A stretch of DNA of 64,000 nt from Exophiala sp. HKRS030. Taxonomy: Eukaryota > Ascomycota > Eurotiomycetes > Chaetothyriales > Herpotrichiellaceae. Below, piece by piece: positions 11,481-23,200 of this stretch. The notes under the pieces are model-generated. The model worked only from the letters and a program-made list of their open reading frames with translations, made no database searches and was not told the DNA's origin. A program made the position numbers and the translations under genes. The stretch's first letter is position 1, and each line of letters begins with the position of its first letter. Location of the stretch: positions 682,001-746,000 of the forward strand of contig JAHWDD010000005.1 of assembly GCA_023897205.1 (NCBI GenBank). The letters are read 5' to 3'.

Positions 11481-12014
11481 TTACAGGTATGCAACAAGAC
11501 CCAAGAGAAGACCTCCCATCATTCCAGTAGCTGGAACAGCATAGCTGCCAGCAGCGCCGTTGTCGGATGAAGAAGTGCTGGTTGCAGTGGCACCGGCAGA
11601 AGTCGCACTGCCGGCAGCGCCTGTAGCAGCTGTGCTTGCAGCGCTCACGGCGCTAGACTCGGCCGAGTGTGCACTGGAAAGAATGCTGCTAATCTGGCTA
11701 CTGACGCTGCTTCTCACGGATGGAGCCTCGCTGGCAGCGCTTGAGGCGAGGCTTGAAGCCAGAGATTCGGCGGAAGAGATGATGCTTGTTGCGTCCGATA
11801 CGGCTGATGAGACCGCCGATTGCACCGCGGTTGCGCCACTGCTGCCGACCGAAGATACCACGGAAGCTGCATCAGACGCAACGCTTCCTACAACAGATGT
11901 ACCCTCTCCGACTGCTGAAGTGGCGACTGATACTGCCGAGTCGATGATTGAACCAAGGTCTTGAGCGGATGCGACTGCGGCAAAGGCCACAAAGATGGGC
12001 TTGGAGAAATGCAT
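11481..12014 (-). CDS. GPI-anchored Ser/Ala-rich cell-wall protein (177 aa)
   Basis: This intronless gene has the full architecture of a fungal wall mannoprotein. A signal peptide (MHFSKPIFVAFAAVASAQ) is followed by a long low-complexity region made almost wholly of Ser, Ala, Val, Thr and Gly (such as SAVSSAVSDATSIISSAESL). It ends with a spacer (SSSDNGAAGS) and a hydrophobic C-terminal tail (MMGGLLLGLVAYL) fitting a GPI-attachment signal. The Ser/Thr-rich body would be heavily O-mannosylated. No catalytic domain and no cysteines are seen, so a structural or adhesive surface role is inferred. Similar low-complexity proteins are common and evolve fast, so orthology cannot be assigned. Confidence 0.85.
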   Translation of the reverse strand: MHFSKPIFVAFAAVASAQDLGSIIDSAVSVATSAVGEGTSVVGSVASDAASVVSSVGSSGATAVQSAVSSAVSDATSIISSAESLASSLASSAASEAPSVRSSVSSQISSILSSAHSAESSAVSAASTAATGAAGSATSAGATATSTSSSDNGAAGSYAVPATGMMGGLLLGLVAYL

Positions 12015-14291
12015 GGTGTTGTAGTTGTTGAAGGGATTGATGGATGAAGGAGGTCTTTAAGTCAAGCGCAGGACTGGTTGTCTAGTGTATGTTGAACCGA
12101 AAGGGAATGGAATCAAGGGTTGACGTGAGAGTGTAAGTAAGTGAATTGTGTGATTCTATCCGACAATATCGAGTTGGAATGGATGACGAGAGTTTCTTTT
12201 ATGTGTCTATTGCAAATGATCGCTGAACTTAGTCGGCGGGCCTGATGAAACAAGCCACAATGAATGAGGAAGTCAGCGACGTGGTGATCCTCCCTCAGCC
12301 TCGACGAGGCCTAGGCAACCATACTGCTAAAGGTAACGTACTGCGCTCGTAGCTTGTATGCGGCTGTAAGGCTGCGGACCCTCTTTCTCCTTTCTCAATT
12401 TGCCGTTGTCCGATCGACTTTACTGGTCACACTCGTAGTTCTGGTACTCGTACAGTACTCGTAGAGAATGTTGACTACTCATACGGAGTAGTTTCGTTAC
12501 TGGATCTCGTGGTGTCTAATGGTCGCCATCCGGGCAGCTGGTGTTACAAGCTACAGGGTGGATCGTTGCTAAGGGATTCTGTCGACTCAGCCTCATTTAA
12601 CTGACATCGACGTCATCATTTGGCCTTCGCACGCAAGTTTACGCGTCTACGGTGCAGCATTCAGCCTTTTTGACAATGAGCAATACTTTGGAACATTAGG
12701 ACTCCAGGGCAGCTTTTTACTACTGCGAATCACTTGCGCTTTCAACTGCACCAACACTTTTGCTACTATTATTATTACTTCCCTCTGGAGCATCAACTCG
12801 TCAAATTGGTTCGGTCTCGATACACATCTCGTTGGAAAAACAGCATGACTCTATAATGACTTTATTTATTGTACGGAGTACATCTTCATGACATTCTCGC
12901 AGAACCCATTTTTTTAATCTCTGACTCTCCATCCAAGGGGTTACTGGTGGCATCAGACCTTCTCGAGCCGACCAGTCCGTCGACGATCTTGCTTCCTTCA
13001 CCCACTCAGATGGATGATCACTTGTTTCGACCATAGTATACGCGCACTTCATCTTACAGGACCGTGGGATATTCTCCTGCTGCTGCTTCTGCTAACCTTG
13101 GACATCTACAGCAGAAGTGATAGGGCGACCACCAACTACAGTACTCGTACTCTGATTATGTCTAGGTACAACGTGTCGATCAAACGTCCGAACCTAAATT
13201 GTCAAGCCCTGGAGACTGTCAGAGACTGTCACAAGGAAAATGTCCACTCAAGACGAGACCCACGGTGAAGATCCCCTAAAAGTTAGGGTGATCAGCTTGG
13301 GTCACCCGTTCGAGTGCACATCCCCGTGAAGATTTGACCTCGGGGCTTTTCGTCAGCCGTCTCTCAAGGCCGTTGAATCTTGGATCCGATCATTCTTTGC
13401 TTTTGGCCCCTTCGAAGGTGTCAATGGCAAGCGCTACTGTTCAACGTCTAGTGTATATACTTATCACTGCAAATCTCATCATCACTGATCATTGCACTCG
13501 CGATGTTTCGATGACATGTATCCTGAGCGATTTTCAACCTTTCCCAGGTCAACCCGGCTCTGACCTGCATTACCACATTTTATTACTCCGTAACTACCGG
13601 GGAATTATTGCTAGGCCCAAAACCGACGAACCCTCAGGGGCTTTGATGATTGGATTTTTCCCGGCGAGTCTAAAGGCCCAACAAGGGGAGCCAAAACCAT
13701 CTTCCATTGCAGGCCCATGATTTCCCTTAGACCTCACTTTTGACAAATTGTCGAGCCGCTATCTCTCTCGTCAAGGTCCAGCTTATTACGAGGCTCACAA
13801 GCGAGGCATTATTGTCGTTACTGACGCATGCATACTTCGATCTTTTGATTACCCTGCTCCGTCCAGAAGTATCTCTTGGAGCCGTCGTCAAAGGAGGGTG
13901 AAAATAGCCTATATCTTTGATAACCTGCGCCGCCCCAAAAATCCCATCTCGCCCTGATTCTATCGACTTCGCCCCCACTGCTTATTCTACGTCAGAGCCT
14001 TTGCGAGGAGTAAGGGACATTCAGTAACCTTCTCAGACGTTACTTTTCAGCCCTATCGTCGGCTCCTCATGTTATGCACTCATGATCTGTATGTCTCATT
14101 TTTTGGTTCCAGCGCTTGTACTGATGGCCTGACTCTTTGATGCCAGTGCGGCAGAGGACGCATCGGCAAATATTATAAAAGTACTCTGTCGCTCCCGACA
14201 GTTTTAGGAGGCCGCCACGTTGACTTTGCGACAAATGTCGATGCACCACGGAGCGAGACCCTGAATGATCGACGAATAGCTTTTTGATCAA
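12015..14291. other. Intergenic region between divergent genes (2.3 kb)
   Basis: This is the shared upstream region of the GPI protein gene and the regulator-like gene at 14292. It has three TACGGAGTA copies (12482-12490, 12872-12880, 13584-13592) and a cluster of related GTACTCGTAC-type sequences at about 12430-12490. No gene is supported. Confidence 0.5.
14174..14180 (+). promoter_or_regulatory. TATA-like element upstream of the regulator-like gene
   Basis: TATAAAA lies 118 bp before the ATG at 14292, within the usual fungal spacing. Identified by sequence and position only. Confidence 0.4.
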
Positions 14292-15937
14292 ATGGGCGTC
14301 GTTGATACCTCCTACGAAGATCTGGAGGACCAAACTCGACCCAACGGGCCAGATGGATACGACGATGAAGCTTCATGGCTATGCGCCGCGCGTCGTCTAC
14401 AGGAGAGCAACAACAATGCGCTTGTCCGTACGCCAGTCGATTCGATGCGCCGCGACCTATTCTCCGCGTACCCCCCAGTAGCTGGCCGACCTTCGATGGA
14501 GAGTATTGACGAATGTGAGGGCTACTTTTATTCCTCTGCTGCTTTGACCTCATCTGCGCAGGCTTTCATGACTGACTCGCATGCAGATGTCTATACCTTC
14601 ACCAAGGAAGAGCTTTGCCTTCACATCACGCCAGGCATGGAACATCCCGCCCTGTCAGTGATGGTGCCCATGGCAATGCAAGACCCAGCCTTGTTCAAGT
14701 GTCTCGTCACCGCCGCGCAGAGCCTGTTTGAATGGCGCCGAAGTCCCAATCCTAATCAACCCGAACGATCAAGAGCGTTGATCCTGGCCCAAAATGACGC
14801 CATCAAGGCCCTACGAACGCGCCTGGCAAAGCCGGATGCACAGTACGATGATGGGCTTATCATATCCGTCGTGCATCTCATGACAGCGGACGTAGGTTGT
14901 CCTCTGTATCAAGTTCGCAGGTCGCACAGACTAACATTTTCGAACAAGTCTTCGGCCAGAGACATACAAGCACTGAAGATGCACCTCAAAGGCGCGAGAC
15001 AAATAATCGCACTCCGAGGTGGCTTGACCGAATCGACGGTGCATCTAGCTCTCAGAGGCACAATGGCCACGTGAGAATTGCCCTCAGAGTTCAGCTAGAG
15101 CACAGTAGTTTTCTGACGTGTCTCAGGACCGAGTTTTACATTGCGTTGGGTCAATACTTGCATCTCAGCCCGGATGATCTGAGTGCCGTACCCATGCGAC
15201 CCATCAATTACGTCGGCCATCCATTCCCACCTGACGTTTGCGACTACATTGCCAAAATGCCTCCTGGTATCGCTGAGGCTGCTCTCACCGGCCAGCTGAG
15301 CGTCCGGTGTATGAGGATCCTGTCTGAGTTGACCCAATGGGCACCACTGGCAGATCGCAGCGACGTGATCCTGCCCGGGGAAGAGGCCACCGCCAAATAC
15401 AGCCGGTTATACTGCAAGCCACGCGAGTTTGCTCGTGATGCAATGGCATTGTGTCTCGACCTCAAGCGGGCCAAGATCCCGCCGGGTTTGGAACATGTCA
15501 CGATGCTGGGTCTGGCCGCCATCATTCGCCATCTCAGCGGACACCAGCGGACCGACTTCTTCGACCATCTCTTGCTGACAGCGCTCTTTGTCAATGTGAA
15601 GGCGATCGATACACCCAGCGTCGCCGAGTCGGAGGTGATTGTGTGGGTCGTGCTGGTGATCAAATGGAGGACACAATCCGGTGGAATGTTGCAAAAGGCA
15701 GACGAACTACTCGAGTACGCCCTAAAGTCGTTCCCCGCCACGCGGACGTGGAAAGGCATGGCCAAGATCTGTCGCAAGTTCTGGTGGTTCGGACGGTTCG
15801 AAGCCGAATGGAAAATCACCTGGCAGCGTGGACTCGACAGCAGGATGATTCAACGACGAAACGAAGGACAGAAACTTCAATCTACCAGAAGAGGACAAAT
15901 CGATTATCAGCAACAGCAGCAACGACAACACCCTTGA
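14292..15937 (+). CDS. Fungal transcription-factor-domain protein lacking a zinc cluster (510 aa)
   Basis: Exons are 14292-14891, 14949-15070 and 15127-15937. Intron 1 (57 nt: GTAGGT, GACTAAC branch, ACAAG) is a multiple of three and has no stop in frame; intron 2 is 56 nt (GTGAGA, CTGAC, CTCAG). The joined protein shows the pattern of the Fungal_trans_2-type middle-homology region: LFKCLVTAAQSLFEWRR, then ALKMHLKGARQIIALRGGL, TTEFYIALGQYLH, and a terminal KADELLEYALKSFPATRTW...FWWFGRFEAEWK segment. Normally a Zn2Cys6 domain precedes this. None is present in the N-terminus, and no C6 pattern occurs in the upstream ~400 bp. It may act as a cofactor or partner of a DNA-binding regulator, or the domain was lost. 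The C-terminus is Gln-rich. The family is recognised; the role is inferred. Confidence 0.8.
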
Positions 15938-17075
15938 TCTTTATCTCCTGATTCGTTACTAATACTGAAGGTCCCTTTCACGAATCAGGGAAATTCGACA
16001 CTCGTACCGCGTCGATTGAAGAAGAGACAGACCTCTTTCGATGACACGGTTGGGCTTGGCTCTGAATACTACGCCGTTGAAATCTCTTCCAAGAGAACGG
16101 CATTGGTACCTGGACAACCTACCCATGCCGGACATGTCGGACCCAAATCGCTAGGGTGTCGATCGACGGACCGTCCCCTGGCATTCCTCTGCAGGATAGG
16201 TGACGGCGGACTACCTCTTTACCTAGGAATGCCCAAGACGTATTTTCAGTTTCGGAAGTTACGAAAATGGGCATCCGGGCAACAACATCCATCCCGTTGC
16301 GCGAAGCGACCAAACGATTTACGTTGTGCTCGATTTCTCCAAGAACGTTGGAATCGAACGTCACCTTCTGATGCGAATTAACTCCACCCAGAAGCACTCT
16401 ATTCGCGATTCGACCGCCAGTGCTTTTGAGCCCGGGCATAGATTCCAGACTCTCGTCGCCCATGTCCTTAAAGGCAGGCACTACACCACGCACCCCCACA
16501 TTAATATGGATTCGACTTGCACCATGAAGTAAAGATTTATTGAAGGATATTCGAGTTGGTATCATGGACGGAAACAGCCTTTGACTATGCAGCCGAACAT
16601 TTGCCAGGATTTTAAGGTCAGCAAGAAAGGGAAAGGACTTGGCACCGACTTTACGGAGTAGACACAGGCGTCTTGAAATTTCTCCCATGGTCCCATGGGA
16701 GCCCCTTCTGGTCCACATTCACGACACGACGATCAAAAGTGACACGGAGAGAAGTGTACGGAGTCAAAAGAAGAGGAAGAAGAGCAAGCATGAACGGATA
16801 TTCTTTATAACCTTCACCACGTCACTCATGAGAAATGATTGATTAATTCGAATGATTCAATCAATCGAAGTTTCCCAACAGATCAGATGTCATTTGTCAT
16901 ATAGGCTGAGTAACTTATTTGAGACATAATTTGAACTTAAGACAAAGTGCTATGTGTTGTGTAGGATCTGATGGGTATGCCATTATTGCCTGTCTGCCTT
17001 GATTTTGTTCTGGCATTTACGGATCAGACTAACTATATAGATGGTATTCGACATGGTCACCTTTCGTATATCTTC

Positions 17076-17140
17076 CTCATGCTCATCATGCTCATCATGC
17101 TCATCATGCTCATCATGCTCATCAAGCTCAAGCTCATGCC
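17076..17140. repeat. 9-bp tandem repeat (CTCATCATG)n
   Basis: About five near-perfect units of CTCATCATG, degrading at the right end to CTCATCAAGCTCAAGCTCATG. This is a simple minisatellite in non-coding DNA. Confidence 0.9.
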
Positions 17141-17709
17141 CATTCCCCCTCCTCTGTCCTTGTTCTCAACAAAGAAATCTCTCCCCCCAAAAAAACAAAA
17201 GTGGTATCTCGATTTGTTCGTTTCATTGTTGTAGGTGGTGGTGGTGATGATGATGGTTTCACCACGATCCCATCCCTCTGTGTCTCCCCTCCGCCCCCAC
17301 CGAAAAAGTAACTCCAAGGCCTTGCAGAGGCTTATGACGATGATGTGGTTCCCCTGAGGTATGGTTGTAGGATTAAAAAAAAGGTAGGTAGTAAGTGTAG
17401 TTGGTTGTCCGCTGGCTCGCTAAAATTGAAGAGGTAATTGAAAGAAAAAAGAAAAAGAAAGAGGATGCAAAAGTGTCATGTCGGTGGTGGTGGTGATGAT
17501 GATGATGTTGGTTCGTCGTCGGATAAGAAATAAATGATTTCTTTTGCTTTTTCTCCCAACAGTACCTTCTTGAAACAAGGTGACCAATAGGAGAGACATT
17601 GGCCGCGAGGCTACAACATCTGGTAGAAAAACAAGTAAATTCGTGGGGTATGAGTAGATGATGGAGAATGCTCCAGTAGTTGGTAGGAAAGTCATTTCAG
17701 GTCGTTATT

Positions 17710-17712
<3 letters not shown>

Positions 17713-17750
<38 letters not shown>
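17713..17750. repeat. (CA)19 microsatellite
   Basis: Uninterrupted CA dinucleotides for 38 bp, about 290 bp beyond the stop codon of the SAM-PH gene. Likely length-polymorphic. Confidence 0.95.
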
Positions 17751-17753
<3 letters not shown>

Positions 17754-18039
17754 CCACAGACATACACAGGTATTCATAGATGCTACGGAATAAAGAGAGC
17801 GTTAGCACATGCAACAGGAAGGAATCGTACGTCGACGGCTGCTTATCACAACTCACCTGTATCGTGGGTGCTGCGTGGCCAGGTTTACGTTCCGATCTAC
17901 TTGGATCTTTCGATTCGACGTATCGTTGTTCTGTCGTGGGACAATTATCCTCTTCGGACCATCTACGATGACCGGCGAGGTGGTGGAGAGTATGTTGTGA
18001 TGGCGGCGAGAGAGACGAGGAAGATGAAGAGGCGAGCAT

Positions 18040-20241
18040 TCATATCTCACAAGTGTCGTTCTTCCTCATGGCTTTTGCCAACATCAACTTCCTCATCCAC
18101 TCGATGCGTTCCTTGGAACTGTCGACGGCGAAGTGGTGAGATTTCGAAGAGCCACCCCCTCCACCACCGCCAGTCTTCTCGAACAGCTTCCTCGCCATGG
18201 CCTTGTCGTTGTTGTCCGGGATGAGGGAGAAGGCGAACGAATGCTCGCCCGCCGGGAGTCTGCCCTGACCCAGCAGACTCTTCTTGAAGGCGGCGCCGAG
18301 TTTGGAACTCGAGGCCTGAGAGTAGGCGTGCAGGGTGTACCCGTCGACGTCGATCCTCTCCAGGGCCTTGGCCGTGGCGTAGTGGGAGTCGTGCATGGTC
18401 AGCTCGTGGCCGATGAGGGTGCAGTAGTGGTCCTGCCACTCGTGCCGGAGCATGCGGGTGGTCTTGCGTTTCCTCATCCAGCCGTGGTGGTTGGCGAGGT
18501 CTAGCTCGGTGATCCGTTGCGATTGCTGTTTGTGCCGGTCCTTCCGCGCCGTCAGGGTTTCAGTGGCAACCCAAGACGGCTGAGCGGCCTCGTTCTCCTT
18601 TACCGGCGCAATCGACGGTGTAAACGACATTTGTCGAATGTGTCGACGTGGAGGTTGTTGCTGTGGCGGTGGTGGCGTCGGCTGCGTCGACATGCACCGC
18701 CGAATTGGTTCGGGGCTGACGAGGAAGGTTGCAGTGGCTCCGTACCGCATTTCCGGAGGGACCGATTGCGAGACGTCCCTCTGGCACGGGTCGATGGCCA
18801 TGGCCGTGATGGGGATGTCGGTGGCCGACATGGGAGTGTCGATGCGGTAGATGTCGGCGGGTGACGCGACGCCGCCATAATGGTAGGGGTCCTTTTGTAG
18901 TTGGGCCTTGAGCTGGGCTTGGATCTGTGTGGGTTGATTGAGCGCCGAGATGGGCGTCCGCGAGGGACTCTTCTCGTCCTCCTTTTGGGTGGAGGGGATG
19001 GTGAGTTTTGGGAGGCCGCGAAGGTGCTCGTCCAGGTGAGCCGACTTGTTGTTGTTGGCGAAGGATGCAGATGCAGCAGGGGGAGGTGACGGGTTCGTCG
19101 AGTTGGACGGAGAGTGTAAATGTTGAAAGTTGAGAAACTGCCTGACGCTCTCCTGTGGGTCGCGAGGCTGGACCGAACTCAAGGTCTCGGGGGTGATCTT
19201 CACGGAAGACGGACCCAAGACATCTGAGGAACCCACCACAGACGGGAGAGCCTCGGACCGGGCCTCGGATAAGGGTCGGCGGAGGGCGTTGTCCTCTTCA
19301 AAGGCGCGCTGCATGCGGAGGATCTTCCGCTGCTGTTTCTGCCACTTGGGGCAGTCTTCACCCTTGGAGCACTTGTGCTCTTTGGGCAAGACCTGTTCGA
19401 TACCGACGATCGATATGGATTCGGCTGGGGTGACGATGTCGGGTTGTCTCCCCCTCCGTCGTGACCGTGAACGGTCGGTGACGACGACTTGTCGTTCTTC
19501 TGGCCGGGCAGATCGTTGCAGGGCCCGGGGACTACGGTTCGTCTTGGACGGTGTCCTCGAGAGGGGAGTCTCCAGCGAGATCATGCTGCTGTTGCGGAGT
19601 TGCTGTATGGAACTCATCACGCGGTGTCGTTTGCCGAACGAGCTGATGTCGAGTTCTTTGAGGTCCTCGAACTGCAGGTCGATTAGGACGCTGCCGGAGA
19701 TGTCGTGAATCAGAAACTTCTCAACCACACTGGTCTCGAAGCCGGCTTCAGCCATCCATTCGGCCACCTGTCTAGGCGTCCAGTCACGGACCTGAGACTC
19801 GTCAAGTTCCGCGACGGCAGTGTTGAGAGCTCCAATGGGTTTCGGAGCGGGCTTGGTTTGCCCGACGGGAGACAATGCCATGAAGACATCGTCCTCCGGG
19901 TTACTGACTATCTCTGGTGTACCTCTGAAGAGGTGAGGGCCTTGAGGCCCTACTACCGACTTGTCATCGAAGTGAAACTCAAACCCTCCGAGGCCACCAG
20001 TGTTGGGAGGCGTCGGTAGGTCATCAGGACTCGAGAGAGTGGATTGACTGTCGCTATCTCCCCACGGGTGCGGTGCAGAGTCAGAGTCTTCCTCGTTGTC
20101 CGTGTCGAAGATCTCGGTAGCTTCGGAGAGTGGTCGTGGAGCTGAGCTCCGACGATATAGGAAGGAGAGGTCGGAATGCTTCTGCGACATCTCAACCGTC
20201 TGCAACGGGCGTTGTCTTGAAAGCGGCGGTGACCATTCCAT
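18040..20241 (-). CDS. SAM and PH domain protein (Boi/Pob1-like polarity protein), 733 aa
   Basis: A single 733-codon frame. Residues ~150-218 form a SAM domain (RDWTPRQVAEWMAEAGFE...FLIHDISGSVLIDLQFEDLKEL, GKRHRVMSSIQQL). Residues ~590-720 form a PH domain (HHGWMRKRKTTRMLRHEWQ, HYCTLIGHELTMHD, and the closing helix KERIEWMRKLMLAKA). Between them lie Ser/Pro-rich disordered sequence and a short HKCSKGEDCPKW cysteine-containing element. SAM-PH order is that of yeast Boi1/Boi2 and S. pombe Pob1, which act at sites of polarised growth and exocytosis. Those proteins also carry an N-terminal SH3 domain, which I cannot find here; the first 140 residues are acidic and disordered. A glycine run (KTGGGGGGGSSK) interrupts the PH domain between strands. 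Two nearby Met codons (residues 1 and 18) could start the protein. Confidence 0.85.
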   Translation of the reverse strand: MEWSPPLSRQRPLQTVEMSQKHSDLSFLYRRSSAPRPLSEATEIFDTDNEEDSDSAPHPWGDSDSQSTLSSPDDLPTPPNTGGLGGFEFHFDDKSVVGPQGPHLFRGTPEIVSNPEDDVFMALSPVGQTKPAPKPIGALNTAVAELDESQVRDWTPRQVAEWMAEAGFETSVVEKFLIHDISGSVLIDLQFEDLKELDISSFGKRHRVMSSIQQLRNSSMISLETPLSRTPSKTNRSPRALQRSARPEERQVVVTDRSRSRRRGRQPDIVTPAESISIVGIEQVLPKEHKCSKGEDCPKWQKQQRKILRMQRAFEEDNALRRPLSEARSEALPSVVGSSDVLGPSSVKITPETLSSVQPRDPQESVRQFLNFQHLHSPSNSTNPSPPPAASASFANNNKSAHLDEHLRGLPKLTIPSTQKEDEKSPSRTPISALNQPTQIQAQLKAQLQKDPYHYGGVASPADIYRIDTPMSATDIPITAMAIDPCQRDVSQSVPPEMRYGATATFLVSPEPIRRCMSTQPTPPPPQQQPPRRHIRQMSFTPSIAPVKENEAAQPSWVATETLTARKDRHKQQSQRITELDLANHHGWMRKRKTTRMLRHEWQDHYCTLIGHELTMHDSHYATAKALERIDVDGYTLHAYSQASSSKLGAAFKKSLLGQGRLPAGEHSFAFSLIPDNNDKAMARKLFEKTGGGGGGGSSKSHHFAVDSSKERIEWMRKLMLAKAMRKNDTCEI

Positions 20242-23200
20242 ACTGAATAACGTTGTGTTGTCCAGCAGGGAGGGCCAGTCTGGTGTGAGGTTTGCAAACC
20301 ATCAAGCAAAAGACGGGGATTCGAGACAGACAGGAGGTATGTATAGAAGTGTTCTTGTTCAAAAGCGAGCAAGGCGGGCGGTTAATGGGGGATAGACGAG
20401 TGTGATGAGCGGAGTCTTGATAGAGACCAGGGTTCGTGCATGCATGAATTAAGTCGCAAAGAACCTACTGCAGTGGTATGCGTGCGATGGATGTGAAACG
20501 CACGGTCTGTAGCCATTCAACGGAAGGAGTCTCGACGTTGGCTGGTATAGGACGGCGGTAACATGTCAACGGGGTGGGAAGAGGCCAATGAATGAGGCTG
20601 CTATGAAAAGTACGCGCCGAAGCCATCGAGGTCAGGAAGAGGTCGCCTCCACCCGTGGTGCTTTACACCCTTGCAATCCACTGCAGCCAACGGTAGCAAA
20701 GATGCGTGGTGATGTCGGGATGGAGAAAGGCACATCCCCCCCTCTACCTCCAGAGCACTTCTCAAAATCCCCCGGTCTCGAACCAATGGTGTGGAGTGTC
20801 TTCCATTTCCAAAAATACCCGGCCATTGAGCAGCAACCGGACCATACCATGTCTGGTCTGGTGTAGATCCTGCTGTGTCCTGGAATAGGTCCAGCGCTTC
20901 TCACTCGCTCTCCTGCCTCCCTCCTCGACTAACGGGCACGCGCCGTTTCCCTTCTTCGCTCCCGTACGGAGTATTTGGTCTCCTTACCCAGGCTCTTCCC
21001 TTCTTTTCCTTTACCCGTAGCGGCCTCAAGTCGCTCCGGTCCGCATTGCCCTCTGTTCTGCCTTGGTGTAGAGAAAGGGTCCTGGTGGCTCTGTTCCCCT
21101 CACCTTCTCTCATCCACTCCCCCTTCATTTCCCAGCCTCCCTTGTTACTCAGACTACCTTTCCAGTCTTTTTCTACGCTACGTGGTTTCTTGATTGGCTC
21201 CTGACCGTGAATTAAAAACGCCTCACTTTTCTCATCCCACCTTTTGGCCTTGTTCCGTCTTGCACCTTTTGAAGGATCCATTTGTGTAGTCCCGTCAAGC
21301 CCACCCTGATGAGAGGTGTCGAGAGCACAGGAGATCCCCCACACCCAGATCACAAGATGTACCATACACAATGTAGTCAAACAATAACACATGATCACGA
21401 CATGGTCTACACCTGCGTTGCGTCACTAAAGCTCGTTGTAACAGTTGAGAAGCTACCACTTCCAGTTGTGGTTGAGCGACCGAGGACTTATCACAACTTC
21501 GCTTTCGGCGACTGTCGAGTAGGCCAACAGCTTCTACGGCAGCTCCATGTCGTCCACCTACTACTTCCTTCTGGACCCTGAGTAACAGTTGAATTGACAA
21601 TTTCTATCCGTCCCTCGACCCACACATCTTGCATTGTTTCGTGTGTTTGCCCACAAGTTTCCTTCCCGCTCGAAGAGTGAAAATCTCAGGGACTCGGAAG
21701 TTGAAGCCAAAGGTGTTTGACTTCAGTCAGTGCCATTCGGCCCTTACCGGAAGGCAGCTTCTTAGCGGTGAAGTGCGTCCAGATTGGCTGCTCTTGTCGA
21801 AGTCTTATCGACTCTAGCGTGGGCCGTCCGGGGCGAGTTCAACAAGTCAAATCCACTTCCCTTCTCAGGCTTTTTTTTTCGTCTCGCAGATGATACTTGT
21901 AACCGAGCCTGTCGTCTCGCTTGTAGGTGACTATTGGAGATTGTTCAACCAGTCGGAACGACGCTGCTCGTGGAAACGCATATGCAAGCAAGACTTTGCG
22001 AGCTTTCCTACCTACCCGTGTGCGGCCAGAACGATCGTTTCGGCACTAAATGGCATGCTCAATTGACAGGAGAGAGCGAGCGGGATCACACACTCACACA
22101 CTGTTGTTGCATGTGGTGACAAGCATGCCATACCATGGCGGCGTGACTTGTGACAATGGATGGAGATATCGTGGCAGCACGACATTGTACACATGGCCGC
22201 CACCTATGCGTATTGGCCTAGCGGTGGACTCACCGCCGTTCATCAAGAGTACCTACCATGGCACAAGGACCGTACCGGATAGGTATCTTTGCTTATCCTA
22301 GTCGCACACACACGCAGAGGTCCCGTACTTTGTGTTATAGTGATTGACAATCTGGTACATCTTTGGCGTACATACGGAATACCATGCACGACTAAGTTTA
22401 CATGTCAAAGTGCGGGTCACGTTCCAACGACTTCTCGACTCCGTCTTGAATTTACAACGTCCGTCCCCTGCAAGAAAACAAACACAGCATTCGTTCGAGC
22501 GTAAAGCATTGTTTTCCCTAATCCTGTTCCCTGCATCTTGCCGACCATGACTCTTTAGACTCCCAACACGGGAAGTTGCATTATCGCACATGCGAAGAGT
22601 CGATCCTGTCCCATGTGGCGGCGGCAAGTTTCCAGGGTGAGTGAGAGAGTTCAAGCTTCCCAGCCGCGACTCATCGCCATGGTTGCAGGGGAAGATTGAA
22701 GCGAGCGACATGGGCAGGCCGCGTTCATCTTGTTATACGGAGTAGCATTTTCCAGACTACCGCCCGCAATTTCTGCCAAAGGTGACATGATGTCGGAGCT
22801 GGTGGAATGTGACTGTGATGATGTTCAAATTTCCATGTATGGAATGCTGGGGGAGGTAAAGCCAGTCAGAGGAGGCTGGCGGGGATCACCGACACCCCGA
22901 CTCGCTAACCTGGAGGTGTGGAGGGTAACGTCCAGGTTTTCGGCCATAGTGTCACATCGCGAGCATTCAACATGAGTGTCATGACGCGCAATCGGGTCAG
23001 TAGGCGAGCACAATCGTAGACAGTTGAGGGATGTTTTACTCTCTGAATTGCACTGGGGTCAGAACTGCAGGAACAGTCGCAAGATGATCAGCGATCGGGG
23101 GCACAAGTCAATGTCGCCCGAACGTCGCCGAGGTTCTGATGATCCATGTCCGTTTGATCGCCTTGTGGATTACATGCGAGTAAGTACGGATATCTAAGTA

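Larger units (their letters stand above)
15938..18039. other. Intergenic region with microsatellites (2.1 kb)
   Basis: This lies between two convergent 3' ends. It has one TACGGAGTA copy (16652-16660), a perfect hairpin-forming sequence at about 16682-16701 (9-bp arms CTCCCATGG/CCATGGGAG around TC), a 9-bp tandem repeat near 17076-17140, GGT/GAT-rich runs near 17230-17510 and a (CA)n run at 17713-17750. A 199-codon minus-strand ORF at 16119-16718 is not convincing as a gene. Confidence 0.5.

Noticed and set aside
16119..16718. 199-codon minus-strand ORF between convergent genes
   Set aside because: It includes a TACGGAGTA copy and a perfect hairpin, has no family resemblance, no leader-like start context and no splice-linked partner exon. 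A decayed gene cannot be excluded.
21282..21600. Overlapping 99-101-codon ORFs on both strands
   Set aside because: Complementary chance frames with no start context, motif or splice support.
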